Assembly: GCA_017934975.1 (NCBI GenBank)
Contig: JAGBIM010000027.1
Location: 1-64,000 of the forward strand
Origin: Clostridia bacterium
GTDB taxonomy: Bacteria; Bacillota; Clostridia; Oscillospirales; UBA644
Direction: 5' to 3'
DNA: 64,000 nt
Both the position numbers and the translations under genes were made by a program. Shown one piece after another: positions 49,007 through 57,903 of the stretch. Every line of letters begins with the position of its first letter. Within the stretch, counting starts at the first letter, position 1. The notes below the pieces were generated by a model, which was not told where the DNA came from, did no database searches, and saw nothing but the letters and a program-made list of their open reading frames with translations.

Positions 49007-50518
49007 TTGAAAAACGGAAGAAAAATCGGAAAAGGCGTTTTATACACCCTTTCCGTTTCGTTCCTGTTCCTTTGCGTCGCCCTCTTTTTTGCTTCGGAAT
49101 GGTATCTTTTTCATTTTGGTTATACCGGCTTTGATTCGGTTCTGGCTACCTTGACGGGCGGCCTGAGCGGAACGGGCGGAAGTGTCGTTTGGGAGTATCT
49201 CTTGCTGGGCTTGCTCCCCGCCGTCCTCACCACGGGAGGCATCGTCTTTTTCTGTTTCTTCCGTCCTTCCCGCCCGTGGAAGGTGACGGTGAAAAAGAAA
49301 AAGGTCACCCTTTATCCTCTCCATCGGTTTTTCTCCGTGTGGCTTACCTACGTGCTGGCCTTTGCGTTTCTCATCACCGCCGCGGTTCGCTCGGGCTTTG
49401 CCAATTACGTCCAACACAGGATGGAAACCACCACCCTTTTTGAGGAATATTACGTAGAGCCTACCTCCAATCGGGTGTTTTTCCCCGAGCATAAGCGGAA
49501 TCTGATCTATATTTATCTGGAATCCGTGGAGACCGGATTTTTCTCCCGGGAAAAGGGTGGGGCGGTGAAACCCCATCTTATGCCCGAGCTGTACGATCTG
49601 GCGGAAGAAAACGTGAATTTCTCCCACAACGGTTCCGTAGGCGGGTTTTATTCCCTTTCCGGATCCCAATGGACCATCGGGGCCATGGTTGCCCATTCTG
49701 CGGGGATCCCGCTGAAGGTTCCTTTTGATATGGATTGGAACGATTACGGTTCCGACGGATTTCTGCCCGGCGTGATTACCCTTTCGGATATTTTGCACCG
49801 TGAGATGTATTATCAAGTCTTTTTGCTGGGCTCCGATGCGGATTTCGGCGGACAAAAGCAGTTTTATCTGGAGCACGGCACCGATCGGGTCTGCGACTAT
49901 TATACCGCGCCGACGGATGGGATTATCGACGAGAATTACGACGTCTGGTGGGGAATGGAGGATGCGAAGGTCTACGAGTACGCAAAGCAGGAATTGCCCA
50001 AAATTGCCGCAAAAAATCAGCCCTTTGCCATGACGCTGGTCACCATTGATACCCATGAAACCGACGGATACCTCTGCGATTTTTGCGAAGAGAAATATCC
50101 CGTGCAATACGAAAACGTGGTGGCCTGCGCCTCCAAACAGGTTTCTCGGTTTTTGGATTGGCTCAAGGAGCAGGACTTTTACGAAAACACCACGGTGATT
50201 ATCTGTGGGGATCATCCCACCATGGACGATCAGTACGTGCGTTCCCATTTTAAGAAAAAATACGATCGGACGGTCTATAATTGTATTATCAATGCACCCA
50301 TTACGTCCGAACATACGAAGAACCGCGTTTTTTCTTCCATGGATCTGTTTCCCACCACCCTTGCCGCTTTGGGGTGCACCATTGAAGGAGAGCGGCTTGG
50401 ACTCGGAACCAATCTGTTCTCGGGGGTTCCCACTTTATGTGAGGAACTGGGGAAAGCGGAGCTGAATCGGGAACTGAAGCGGCATTCGGACTATTACGAA
50501 AAATTTTACGGGGAATAA
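49007..50518 (+). CDS. LTA-synthase-like membrane sulfatase-fold transferase
   Basis: A 503-residue membrane enzyme of the alkaline phosphatase/MdoB group. TTG 49007 lies nine bases after AAGGAGG. Three or four N-terminal helices precede the extracellular domain from about residue 150: LIYIYLESVETGFF (first metal motif), SLSGSQWTIGAMVAHSAGIP with the likely nucleophilic Thr/Ser, VTIDTHETDG and VIICGDHPTMDDQYV (metal ligands). Relatives transfer phosphoglycerol to teichoic acids, glycolipids or periplasmic glucans; which of these is not predictable. It may belong to the end of the oad transcript. Confidence 0.88.
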   Translation: MKNGRKIGKGVLYTLSVSFLFLCVALFFASEWYLFHFGYTGFDSVLATLTGGLSGTGGSVVWEYLLLGLLPAVLTTGGIVFFCFFRPSRPWKVTVKKKKVTLYPLHRFFSVWLTYVLAFAFLITAAVRSGFANYVQHRMETTTLFEEYYVEPTSNRVFFPEHKRNLIYIYLESVETGFFSREKGGAVKPHLMPELYDLAEENVNFSHNGSVGGFYSLSGSQWTIGAMVAHSAGIPLKVPFDMDWNDYGSDGFLPGVITLSDILHREMYYQVFLLGSDADFGGQKQFYLEHGTDRVCDYYTAPTDGIIDENYDVWWGMEDAKVYEYAKQELPKIAAKNQPFAMTLVTIDTHETDGYLCDFCEEKYPVQYENVVACASKQVSRFLDWLKEQDFYENTTVIICGDHPTMDDQYVRSHFKKKYDRTVYNCIINAPITSEHTKNRVFSSMDLFPTTLAALGCTIEGERLGLGTNLFSGVPTLCEELGKAELNRELKRHSDYYEKFYGE

Positions 50519-50555
50519 AAAACGGTCTTTCCGCAAAGGAAAGACCGTTTTTCTT
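50518..50555. terminator. Bidirectional terminator
   Basis: A perfect 15-bp stem (AAAAACGGTCTTTCC / GGAAAGACCGTTTTT) with a 5-base loop lies between two convergent genes and serves both. Confidence 0.93.
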
Positions 50556-52468
50556 TATTCTTCTTGGGTGAGATACCGTTCCGCCTGGGTGGAGAAGAGG
50601 GTGTAATATTTCCCTTTTCGTGCCATCAGCTCCTTGTGGTTTCCCATTTCCTCCACGGCGCCGTTTTCCAGCACCAGTACCGTATCCGCCACCGTGGCAC
50701 TGGACAGACGGTGGGAGACGAAAATGGTGGTTTTTTCTTCCCGCAGGCGGTCGAACTGATTGAAGATCTCCTGCTCCGCCATGGGGTCGAGGGATGCGGT
50801 GGGTTCGTCGAGGATCAACACGTCGGAGTCGGAATAAAAGGCGCGGGCGATGGCGATTTTCTGCCATTGTCCGATGGAGAGCTCCAGACCGTTTTCTTCA
50901 AAAATCCGCATGAGGGGCGTTTGGAACCGATCGGGCAGGGCGTCGATATATTCCTTTGCCGCGGATTGCTCTGCCGCTTTCACCACCCGATCGAAATCTT
51001 CCTTTCGGTGAATATCTCCGAAACGGATGTTCTCTTCCACCGTTTCCGCATATTTCCCGAAATCCTGGAAGATGATGCCGAACATGCCGTAAAGGCTCTT
51101 CAGATCGTAGTCCCGCAGATCTTTTCCGTCCAGCAGAATCCGTCCCTCCGTGGGATCGTACAGGCGGGTGAGCAACTTAATCAGCGTCGTTTTTCCCGCC
51201 CCGTTCAGCCCCACGAGAACCATGGTCTGTCCCGGCTCAATGACGAAATTCAGATCCCGCAAAACGTACCGCTCCGTGCCGGGGTAACGGAAGGAAACGT
51301 GGATAAATTCAAACCGATGGCCCACGCCCCGGGAAACGGGGAGGGGATCTTCTCTGCGGGGAACCACGGTGCAGGGCTCTTTGATAAAGGCGATAAGGTT
51401 GTCGATAAACAGGGTTCCCTCGTAAATGGAGCCCGATTTGTTGATCAAAGCGGTAATACAGTTGGAGACCGAAAGAATCGCGCCCGTATAAAGGGTGTAG
51501 TCTCCGATCATGATTTTGCCCGTGAAAACCTGCAGGGCGATGAGGACGAAGAAGGTGAAATTGGTGGCCACCGCCACCACGCCGATGAGGATATGCAACA
51601 CGCTTTCGTGGACGATAAGCCGCCGAAGTCCGTTGTAATAGGTGCGGAACACCTCGTGAAAACGGCCGATGAAGAGATCGGAAAGATCAAACATGCGAAC
51701 CTCTTTGACCCGATCCTTGTCCACCAACAGATTGGAGTAATAGTTCATCTGCCGCCGTTCTTTACTGCGCCAGCGCATATAACGGAAATGCTTATTGCGG
51801 TAAACGTAGTTGACTATGGCGGAGGGAATGGACACGGCGATCACCACGGGGGCCGCGTACCAAAGATCGGGCACGGAAAAGAGCACCACCAGATAACTGA
51901 CCAGCTCAATGGCGGAGCTGACGATGCCGAAGGTCTCGGAGAGAATCGACAAGGGGCGGTGTCCCGCTTCCCGATTGGCGTTTTCCATGCGCTCGTAAAA
52001 GGAGGCGTCGTCAAAGGAGGCAAGGTCCAGATGCTTGGATTTTTCCATGATGCGGGTCTTGACCTGTTGGACCACCTTTTCTCCCGCGATGCGGTTCAGG
52101 GCACTGCTGATGCTGTTGACGATGCGCAGAAGAAGGCGGTAGGAAAAGAGGAAGATCAGCAGGAAGAATACGGGGGAGGTCCAGAAATCCGACGCGGGGA
52201 GGGCCCCCGATGCCACCACCTTTTGCAGTTCGTTCAATACGCTGCTGGAGATCAGGGATCCGATGATGGGGGTGACCCCTTGGAACAGAGCGATGAAGGA
52301 GAGCAAAAACAAGATCCATTTTCCCGAACTCCACACCAGGGTGACCACGTAGAAAAAGCGCTTGAAAAAGCCTCCGAAAAGCTCCCGCAGATAGCGGAAC
52401 ACGTCGCGGAAATTCTTGGGGGGATCCACTTTTTTATGCTCGTAGGGCATCTTTCTTCCGGGGGGCAT
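50555..52468 (-). CDS. ABC transporter, fused membrane and ATPase domains
   Basis: A 637-residue half-exporter; ATG 52468 follows GAGGTTTTCT. About six helices fill residues 45-345. The ATPase has Walker A GLNGAGKT (about 410-420), Q-loop FQDF, signature LSIGQ (canonical LSGGQ with one substitution), Walker B VLILDEP and the switch histidine in VSHRL. A half-transporter of this kind works as a homodimer or with a partner not seen nearby. Substrate unknown; drug, lipid or peptide export are usual for the class. Confidence 0.93.
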   Translation of the reverse strand: MPPGRKMPYEHKKVDPPKNFRDVFRYLRELFGGFFKRFFYVVTLVWSSGKWILFLLSFIALFQGVTPIIGSLISSSVLNELQKVVASGALPASDFWTSPVFFLLIFLFSYRLLLRIVNSISSALNRIAGEKVVQQVKTRIMEKSKHLDLASFDDASFYERMENANREAGHRPLSILSETFGIVSSAIELVSYLVVLFSVPDLWYAAPVVIAVSIPSAIVNYVYRNKHFRYMRWRSKERRQMNYYSNLLVDKDRVKEVRMFDLSDLFIGRFHEVFRTYYNGLRRLIVHESVLHILIGVVAVATNFTFFVLIALQVFTGKIMIGDYTLYTGAILSVSNCITALINKSGSIYEGTLFIDNLIAFIKEPCTVVPRREDPLPVSRGVGHRFEFIHVSFRYPGTERYVLRDLNFVIEPGQTMVLVGLNGAGKTTLIKLLTRLYDPTEGRILLDGKDLRDYDLKSLYGMFGIIFQDFGKYAETVEENIRFGDIHRKEDFDRVVKAAEQSAAKEYIDALPDRFQTPLMRIFEENGLELSIGQWQKIAIARAFYSDSDVLILDEPTASLDPMAEQEIFNQFDRLREEKTTIFVSHRLSSATVADTVLVLENGAVEEMGNHKELMARKGKYYTLFSTQAERYLTQEE

Positions 52469-52497
52469 AGAAAACCTCCTCTCGTGAGTTTTCTTTT

Positions 52498-52526
52498 ATT
52501 TTACCATATCTGATACGGTTTGTCAA
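52498..52526 (-). promoter_or_regulatory. Promoter of the ABC transporter gene
   Basis: Minus-strand TTGACA (52526-52521), 17-bp spacer, TAAAAT (52503-52498). It abuts the stop codon of the upstream sialidase-like gene. Confidence 0.8.
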
Positions 52527-52527
52527 G

Positions 52528-53481
52528 TTACAGATCGGTCAGGCAGAAATACTGAAGGGTCTTGCGATTCCACGTGTAAGTAATATGCAGCTTTCCGTCC
52601 TCGTAACGCAGGGCGGGATAGGCGTATTTTCCCTCCATGGTGGTCAGATGGGTCAGCAACGTAAAGGTTTTCCCGTTATCCCGCGATTCGTAGAGGGAGA
52701 TGGGGGTACGGGCAGCCCAGTTGCCCGAAACGGGATTGCAGCACAGAATCAGCCGTCCGTCGGACAGGGAAACCAGATCGATGCCGCTGTTGTTGTTTGG
52801 CATTTCCGTGGGATAAGGGTTGCACCATGCCGATCCGTCTTTGGAGTCGGTGCGGTAAATTTTCCCTTCCGTGGAGCGGAGCAGGGCGTGAACCCCTTCT
52901 TTGCTTTGCCAGAGAGTGGGTTGAATGATTCCTTTTCCGTTTCCCTCTTCTTCGATGCACAGATCGGGGCTTCTCTCCCAGGTTTTTCCGCCGTCGAAGG
53001 AGCGGTCGAAGAAGCACCGCCAAGGGCCTTTCTCCGTGGAGCCGGGAGCCAGCACCGATCCGTCCTTCAGGGTGATGGCCTTGTTTCGGACGGGACCGCG
53101 GCCTCCGGAACGGTCGCCTTCGATCATTTCAAAGCTTTCACTCCAGGTTTCGCAATCGTCGGTGGAGATTTTGCATTTTGTGATCCAGTCGGCGATGGTG
53201 TATCCCACTTTATAAAACAGTACCACCGCCCCGTCCTCTCTTCGGAACAGAACGGGATTCCAATGGGGGATTCCGTCCTCCTCCGTCAGGGGAATCGGCT
53301 CCGACCAGCGTCCGTCCTCGGCACGCAGGGAGCCGAAAATCCGCACGTCGTTGTTTCCTTCCTTGCTCCCGTAAAAATAGACGCAAAAGACCGATCCGTC
53401 CTTGCGGAGGATAAAATGGCTGGCGTGGCATTGCCATCCCTCCTTGAAGGGGAGGATAAATTCGTTTGCAAGAATTTTCAT
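52528..53481 (-). CDS. Sialidase-like beta-propeller protein (BNR family), apparently cytoplasmic
   Basis: A 317-residue six-bladed propeller. ATG 53481 follows AAAGGAG. BNR/Asp-box-like turns are seen (STDDCETWSESFEM; SFDGGKTWERSP; SRDNGKTFTLL), and blocks such as RDGSVFCVYF, PHWNPVLFRR and GRGPVRNKAITLKDGSVLAP resemble the exo-alpha-sialidase-like (BNR_2) family. There is no signal peptide, so it acts inside the cell or on imported glycans; some relatives are not sialidases. Promoter at 53529; independent of the ABC gene. Confidence 0.8.
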   Translation of the reverse strand: MKILANEFILPFKEGWQCHASHFILRKDGSVFCVYFYGSKEGNNDVRIFGSLRAEDGRWSEPIPLTEEDGIPHWNPVLFRREDGAVVLFYKVGYTIADWITKCKISTDDCETWSESFEMIEGDRSGGRGPVRNKAITLKDGSVLAPGSTEKGPWRCFFDRSFDGGKTWERSPDLCIEEEGNGKGIIQPTLWQSKEGVHALLRSTEGKIYRTDSKDGSAWCNPYPTEMPNNNSGIDLVSLSDGRLILCCNPVSGNWAARTPISLYESRDNGKTFTLLTHLTTMEGKYAYPALRYEDGKLHITYTWNRKTLQYFCLTDL

Positions 53482-53528
53482 AAGAAAGCTCCTTTCGGAA
53501 AATGGGAAGATTGTTTGTTTCTGCCTCT

Positions 53529-53557
53529 ATTATACTGCAAAATTCCCCTTTTTTCAA
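53529..53557 (-). promoter_or_regulatory. Promoter of the sialidase-like gene
   Basis: Minus-strand TTGAAA (53557-53552), 17-bp spacer, TATAAT (53534-53529), 48 bases before the ATG. Confidence 0.85.
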
Positions 53558-53590
53558 TCGAAAAAACGGTCTTGTTTTTATGTTTTTCAG

Positions 53591-53650
53591 ACTGTTTTTG
53601 CAAAACAGAAAACGAGTTCTGCGGCGAACAAATCGCTACAGAACTCGTTT
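53591..53650 (-). terminator. Terminator of the long minus-strand operon
   Basis: The 12-bp arms AAACGAGTTCTG (53610-53621) and CAGAACTCGTTT (53639-53650) sit just after the aldo/keto reductase stop. A second small dyad (CTGTTTTTGCAAAACAG) provides T-rich sequence downstream on the minus strand. Confidence 0.7.
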
Positions 53651-53654
53651 GTTT

Positions 53655-55157
53655 TTATAACTTCATTGCGTTCTTTGCGGCGGCGAGAAGTCTGCGAATA
53701 GGCAGCTTCTGGGGGCATTGCTTTTCGCATTTTCCGCACTTGATGCAATCTGCGGGAGTAGCGTGATTCTTCGCCAATTCCGCAGGGTCGCCTTGTTTGT
53801 TGTACAGATCAAACCAATCGGGGATGGGAATCTTGACGGGGCAATCCTCCGTGCAGTAGGCGCATCCCGTGCAGTTAACGGCCAAAGAGCGGTTGATCTC
53901 GTCGGCACAACGGAAGAGCATGGCGACTTCTTCGGCGGTGAGGGGTTCGGGATTGCTCATGAAACTCGTGTTTTCTTCCAGTTGGGCAAGGTCGGACATT
54001 CCGCTGAGGACCAGAATGACTCCTTCCAATCCCGCGCAGAAGCGCAGAGCCCATTCGGCAGGGGTGCGTTCGGGGTGGTCGCTTGCGGCAAGAATTTTCT
54101 TTACCGAATCGGGGACTTTTGCCAAAGCGCCGCCGCGGATGGGTTCCATGATGATAATATCTTTTCCGTGCTTGCGTGCCACCTCGTAGCAGAGGCGGGA
54201 CTGGACGGTGGGGGATTCCCAATCCAGATAGTTGATCTGCAGCTGCACGAATTCCGTTTCGGGGTGTTCCGTGAGGATTTTGTCCAGCACGTCCGCCGTA
54301 TCGTGGAAGGAGAAACCCAGACGGCCGATCTTTCCCTCCGCTTTTTTCTGCAGACAGAATCCGAATACGTCCAGCTCCGTGGCGATTTGATAAAGCTCCT
54401 TGTCCAGACAGTGGATCAAGTAATAATCAAAATAATCCACGCCGCATTTTTCCTGCTGTTCGGCAAAAATCCGTGCCACGTCGGCCTTTTCCTTCAGACG
54501 CATGGTGGGCATTTTCGTGGCCAGCATATAGCGGTTGCGGTCGATGCGGGAGGAAAGGGCCGTTTTTACCGCCCGTTCGCTTTCGTGGTTGTGGTACATA
54601 TAGGCGGTGTCGAAATAAGTATATCCCTTTTCCAGAAAACGGTCGATCATCCCTTCAAAGGCGGGAATATCGATGGATTCGGGTTTTTCGGGGTCGGTTT
54701 TCGGCAGTCTCATCAGACCGAAGCCCAGTTTTTTCATAGATTTCCTCCTCAATGCAGATAAAGTTTCTTTGATTTTCCGAAAGGCCTGCGTCGCATCGGT
54801 GCATCCTTCCACCGCCCGCTCCATGGGGCAGGGGCCCGTTCCTTGGCGGTTCATGATGCAATCGGTCAGGGTGCCTGCTTCCGCATAAATCCCGTGTTTT
54901 TCCAGCAGATCTTTTGCGGAATGGGACATGACCTCTCCGTAAACGGCTTTTACCTTTGCAAGGCAGAAAAGGTGTGCCGCCGCCGTGCCCACGATTTTAT
55001 CCGCGGCAGAGTAGGCGGAAAGATCTTCTCCTTCCTCCAGAAAATCCACCATGGGGCGGATGCCGATCCAATCGGAGATTTTTGTCTTTTCGCCGCAACA
55101 AAGGACGCAGGTGTGTCCTTTTTTCAGCAATTCTTTGGCCCGAAGCAGGTCGTTCAT
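53655..55157 (-). CDS. DUF1893 domain read in frame into an Fe-S aldo/keto reductase
   Basis: One open frame of 500 residues. Residues 1-140 form a complete DUF1893 protein (LLKKGHTCVLCCGEKTKISD ... HSAKDLLEKHGIYAEAG ... GTGPCPMERAVEGCTD), a family usually found as a separate 130-140 residue protein. From residue 141 (M) it is an aldo/keto reductase with tetrad D183, Y188, K215, H249 and a C-terminal ferredoxin-like tail (CTGCAYCTEDCP; CIKCGKCEKQCP). No stop separates the parts, yet GAGGAGG lies seven bases before the internal ATG (54737), so the reductase may also be made alone (360 residues). DUF1893 role unknown. Starts four bases after murC. Confidence 0.85.
   Translation of the reverse strand: MNDLLRAKELLKKGHTCVLCCGEKTKISDWIGIRPMVDFLEEGEDLSAYSAADKIVGTAAAHLFCLAKVKAVYGEVMSHSAKDLLEKHGIYAEAGTLTDCIMNRQGTGPCPMERAVEGCTDATQAFRKIKETLSALRRKSMKKLGFGLMRLPKTDPEKPESIDIPAFEGMIDRFLEKGYTYFDTAYMYHNHESERAVKTALSSRIDRNRYMLATKMPTMRLKEKADVARIFAEQQEKCGVDYFDYYLIHCLDKELYQIATELDVFGFCLQKKAEGKIGRLGFSFHDTADVLDKILTEHPETEFVQLQINYLDWESPTVQSRLCYEVARKHGKDIIIMEPIRGGALAKVPDSVKKILAASDHPERTPAEWALRFCAGLEGVILVLSGMSDLAQLEENTSFMSNPEPLTAEEVAMLFRCADEINRSLAVNCTGCAYCTEDCPVKIPIPDWFDLYNKQGDPAELAKNHATPADCIKCGKCEKQCPQKLPIRRLLAAAKNAMKL
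54738..54752 (-). promoter_or_regulatory. Internal Shine-Dalgarno site in the DUF1893-AKR frame
   Basis: GAGGAGG (54750-54744 on the minus strand) precedes ATGAAAAAA at 54737 by six bases. In the long frame it encodes Leu-Arg-Arg-Lys. Its strength suggests that the reductase was, or still is, an independent gene. Confidence 0.8.
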
Positions 55158-55160
55158 AAA

Positions 55161-56582
55161 TCAATCCTCAAGATATTTGGTTTCGCCGTATTTTTTGTTG
55201 ATCAGAATGGCGGCCTTGTTGATGTCGCCGCAGCCCAGGGTGATGAACAGATCTCCCGGTTGGGCCAGTTCCTTGACTCGGTCGGCGATGTGCTCAAAGT
55301 CCCGCATCAACTCCGCGTTGTTCAGCCGTGCCACCACGTCTTCCGCGTAAATATTGTATTCGTCGTTGGTTTCGCGGGCAGGGTAGATGGGGGGGATCAG
55401 CACCTTATCCACCGTGGAAAGTACCTCCACGAACTCGTTCATGAGCATTTTCGTGCGGGAGAAGGTGTGGGGCTGATGAATGGCGATAATGCGCTTGAAG
55501 CCCAGATCCCGCGCGGTTTTGAAGGTGACCTTATAGGCGTCGGGATGATGACCGTAATCGTCGGCGATGACGGCCCCGTTGACGGTGCAGTGATATTCAA
55601 AACGCCGTCCCGCTCCGTTGTAAGACTCGATTCCCCGGATGATCTCCTCCTCCGTCAGCCCGCAGGCATAACCTGCCGCGGCGGTGGCCAGGGCGTTGAG
55701 CACGTTGTGCCGTCCCGGCACGGAGAGATTGACCCGTCCGAAGCAGGTCTTTGCGTCGGTGTTTTCGGGATGGAAATAAAGATCAAAGGAGGGAAGTCCC
55801 TTGTCCAACGTGATATTTTCCGCACGGAAATGGCCGTTGTTCAGCCCGAAGAGATACAGGTTTCCCGTATATCCTTCCAGCATGCGGCGAACGTTTTCGT
55901 CTTCTGCGTTGGTGACGAGCCAGCCGCCCGGCTTGATGTTGTTCAGATAGTTGCGGAAGACCCGGATTACGTTATCCAGGGTCTTGAAATATTCCATATG
56001 ATCCTCGCCGATATTCAGGATCACCGAAACGTCGGATCGGAAAAAGCGGAAGGATTCCTTGAATTCACAGCTTTCGAAGACGCACAGATCTTCCTTTTCG
56101 CTCAGACGGTAGGCGGAGCCGATGAGATTCATGCGTCCTCCGATGATGGCGGAGGGATCTTTTTTTGCCGTGAGGAACATGGCGGTGATCATGGAGGAGG
56201 TGGTGGTTTTTCCGTGGGTGCCCGCCACGCCGACGGTTTTTTGATATCCGTCCAGAATCTGTCCCAGGAATTCTGCCCGACGGTAGACGGGAATGCCCAG
56301 TTCCTTGGCGCGGCAAAGCTCGGGGTTGGTGGGAGCGATGGCGTCGGTCATGACCACCAGGTCGGGCATTTCACGGTCAATGTTCTCCGCCTTCTGTCCC
56401 ACGTTCACCGAAATGCCCAGGGCCTGCAGACTGCGAGTGGCTTCGGATTCCTGCATATCCGAACCCGAAACGGTATATCCGCGACGCAGTGCAATCTGGG
56501 CGAGAGAACTCATGGAAGAGCCTCCGATGCCCATAAAATGCAGTTTTTTTGCGGTTTTTAATGCTTCTTTGATGTCGGTCAC
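55161..56582 (-). CDS. murC: UDP-N-acetylmuramate--L-alanine ligase
   Basis: A 473-residue cytoplasmic enzyme that adds L-Ala to UDP-MurNAc, the first peptide step of wall synthesis. GTG 56582 follows GGGAGG. The N-terminal Rossmann fold begins LHFMGIGGSSMSSLAQIA; the ATP loop is G121-T-H-G-K-T-T127; the central YGHHPDAYKVTF and QPHTFSRTKMLMNEF blocks are MurC-specific. It is placed among genes of lipid and RNA metabolism rather than in a dcw cluster. Confidence 0.96.
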   Translation of the reverse strand: MTDIKEALKTAKKLHFMGIGGSSMSSLAQIALRRGYTVSGSDMQESEATRSLQALGISVNVGQKAENIDREMPDLVVMTDAIAPTNPELCRAKELGIPVYRRAEFLGQILDGYQKTVGVAGTHGKTTTSSMITAMFLTAKKDPSAIIGGRMNLIGSAYRLSEKEDLCVFESCEFKESFRFFRSDVSVILNIGEDHMEYFKTLDNVIRVFRNYLNNIKPGGWLVTNAEDENVRRMLEGYTGNLYLFGLNNGHFRAENITLDKGLPSFDLYFHPENTDAKTCFGRVNLSVPGRHNVLNALATAAAGYACGLTEEEIIRGIESYNGAGRRFEYHCTVNGAVIADDYGHHPDAYKVTFKTARDLGFKRIIAIHQPHTFSRTKMLMNEFVEVLSTVDKVLIPPIYPARETNDEYNIYAEDVVARLNNAELMRDFEHIADRVKELAQPGDLFITLGCGDINKAAILINKKYGETKYLED

Positions 56583-56601
56583 GGTTTAAAAACCTCCCTT
56601 T

Positions 56602-57216
56602 TTAATCGCGGGTTTTTTCTTCGATGACTTGTGCGTCGCTCATGGCGAAGGCGGCGCATCCCAAAAGGAGAAGGGAAAGGGGATAGGCAATCCAATCCCA
56701 GGAGAAGGGCAGAATCAAAAAGGTGCTTGACAGATGGCACAGAGCGGACAGAACGGAAAGGCCCATGCCCACCCGACAGACCGCGCACTTCAGTTTATGT
56801 TGGTTCGTTCGGCTCCAGTACTCCAGAAGGGAGAGGAGCAGCCAACCGCCGAAGAGTGCCGCGGCCATCATGAAAAATCCGTAATAGTCGGCGTAAATTT
56901 GGGTAACGATGGAGAGAATCGAGTTCAAAAGGCGCCAGCCCGTGTTGCGGGGGTCCAGCATGGCGTCTCCGATGACGAGGTTTTGAATCTGAGCCAGGAA
57001 GAAGAGAAACGCAACGGGAATCATGATTGCGATACCCGTGTAAAGCCCCCGAACCAAGGTGTTGAAGCGCCGCTTTTCCAGCAGCAGCCAAAGGATCAGA
57101 TACCCGACGAAATCGGGCAAAAAGTCCAGGATTACGGCAGTCCCCGTTTCGGCAGAGCCGAAGGAAGCCGTGAAATTAAACAGAATCAGCGCAAGGCCGA
57201 ACAAAATTTGATTCAT
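56602..57216 (-). CDS. Membrane protein of unknown function
   Basis: A 204-residue protein with about five membrane helices. ATG 57216 follows AAGGAGGATACATAA and touches the rnc stop codon, so it is co-transcribed with rnc and murC. LDFLPDFVGYLILWLLLEKR near the N-terminus recalls small clostridial membrane proteins of unknown role. No catalytic motif. Confidence 0.7.
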   Translation of the reverse strand: MNQILFGLALILFNFTASFGSAETGTAVILDFLPDFVGYLILWLLLEKRRFNTLVRGLYTGIAIMIPVAFLFFLAQIQNLVIGDAMLDPRNTGWRLLNSILSIVTQIYADYYGFFMMAAALFGGWLLLSLLEYWSRTNQHKLKCAVCRVGMGLSVLSALCHLSSTFLILPFSWDWIAYPLSLLLLGCAAFAMSDAQVIEEKTRD

Positions 57217-57903
57217 TTATGTATCCTCCTTGACCCCCATCAGCTCCAGGGCGATCTTTGCCGCTGCCTGTTCCGCCGCTTTTTTCGAGCGCCCCGAGGC
57301 TTCGGAGATGCGATTGCTGTTCAGGTACAGATGACAAACGAAGGTCTTTTCGTGTTCGGGGCCGAATTGATCGGCAATGACGTATTTCAGCACCTCGCCA
57401 CGGTTTTTCTGGATTACTTCCTGCAAGAGGGTTTTATAATCGTGCTGACGGAATTTTTCCTCGCCGCCCATCAGCAGGGGGAGAATAAATTCCTTTGCCT
57501 TTTCGTAGCCTCCGTCCAGATACATGGCGCCGAGAATCGCTTCGATTTCGTCGCAGAGGATGGAGTTGCGGTGTTCTGCGCCCGCCAGCTTTTCGCCCCG
57601 TCCCAGCAGAAGGCTTTCTCCCAGCTTCAGATCCTTTGCGTAGGTGGAAAGGGCTTCCTCGCAGACCAGAAGGGCCTTGGTTTTGGTCAATTCTCCTTCG
57701 TCTCCGCTGCGGGTGTGGTAGAGGTAGTCGGAGCAGATCAGCGAAAGAACCGAGTCGCCGAGAAATTCCAGCCGTTCGTTGCATTCTTCCGCTTCCCGAT
57801 GCTCGTTCAGGTAAGAGGAATGGGTTAAGGCCTTCCGCAAAAGATTCTTATTGCGGAAGACGTATCCGATTTTTTCTTCGGTTTGTGTGATCATTTCAGT
57901 CAT
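57217..57903 (-). CDS. rnc: Ribonuclease III
   Basis: A 228-residue double-strand-specific endoribonuclease that processes rRNA and mRNA. ATG 57903 has AAGGA seven bases upstream and lies inside the end of the ACP-like gene (8-bp overlap). The signature E43-R-L-E-F-L-G-D-S51 and the second acidic cluster CDEIEAILGAMYLDGG are intact; the dsRNA-binding domain covers about 155-225 (ASGRSKKAAEQAAAKIALEL). plsX-acp-rnc is a widely conserved order. Confidence 0.96.
   Translation of the reverse strand: MTEMITQTEEKIGYVFRNKNLLRKALTHSSYLNEHREAEECNERLEFLGDSVLSLICSDYLYHTRSGDEGELTKTKALLVCEEALSTYAKDLKLGESLLLGRGEKLAGAEHRNSILCDEIEAILGAMYLDGGYEKAKEFILPLLMGGEEKFRQHDYKTLLQEVIQKNRGEVLKYVIADQFGPEHEKTFVCHLYLNSNRISEASGRSKKAAEQAAAKIALELMGVKEDT

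Noticed and set aside
54738-54752. Treating the DUF1893 and reductase parts as two genes with a missed frameshift
   Set aside because: Both parts are in the same frame with no disturbed codons, so no frameshift is needed; I kept one CDS and flagged the internal start.
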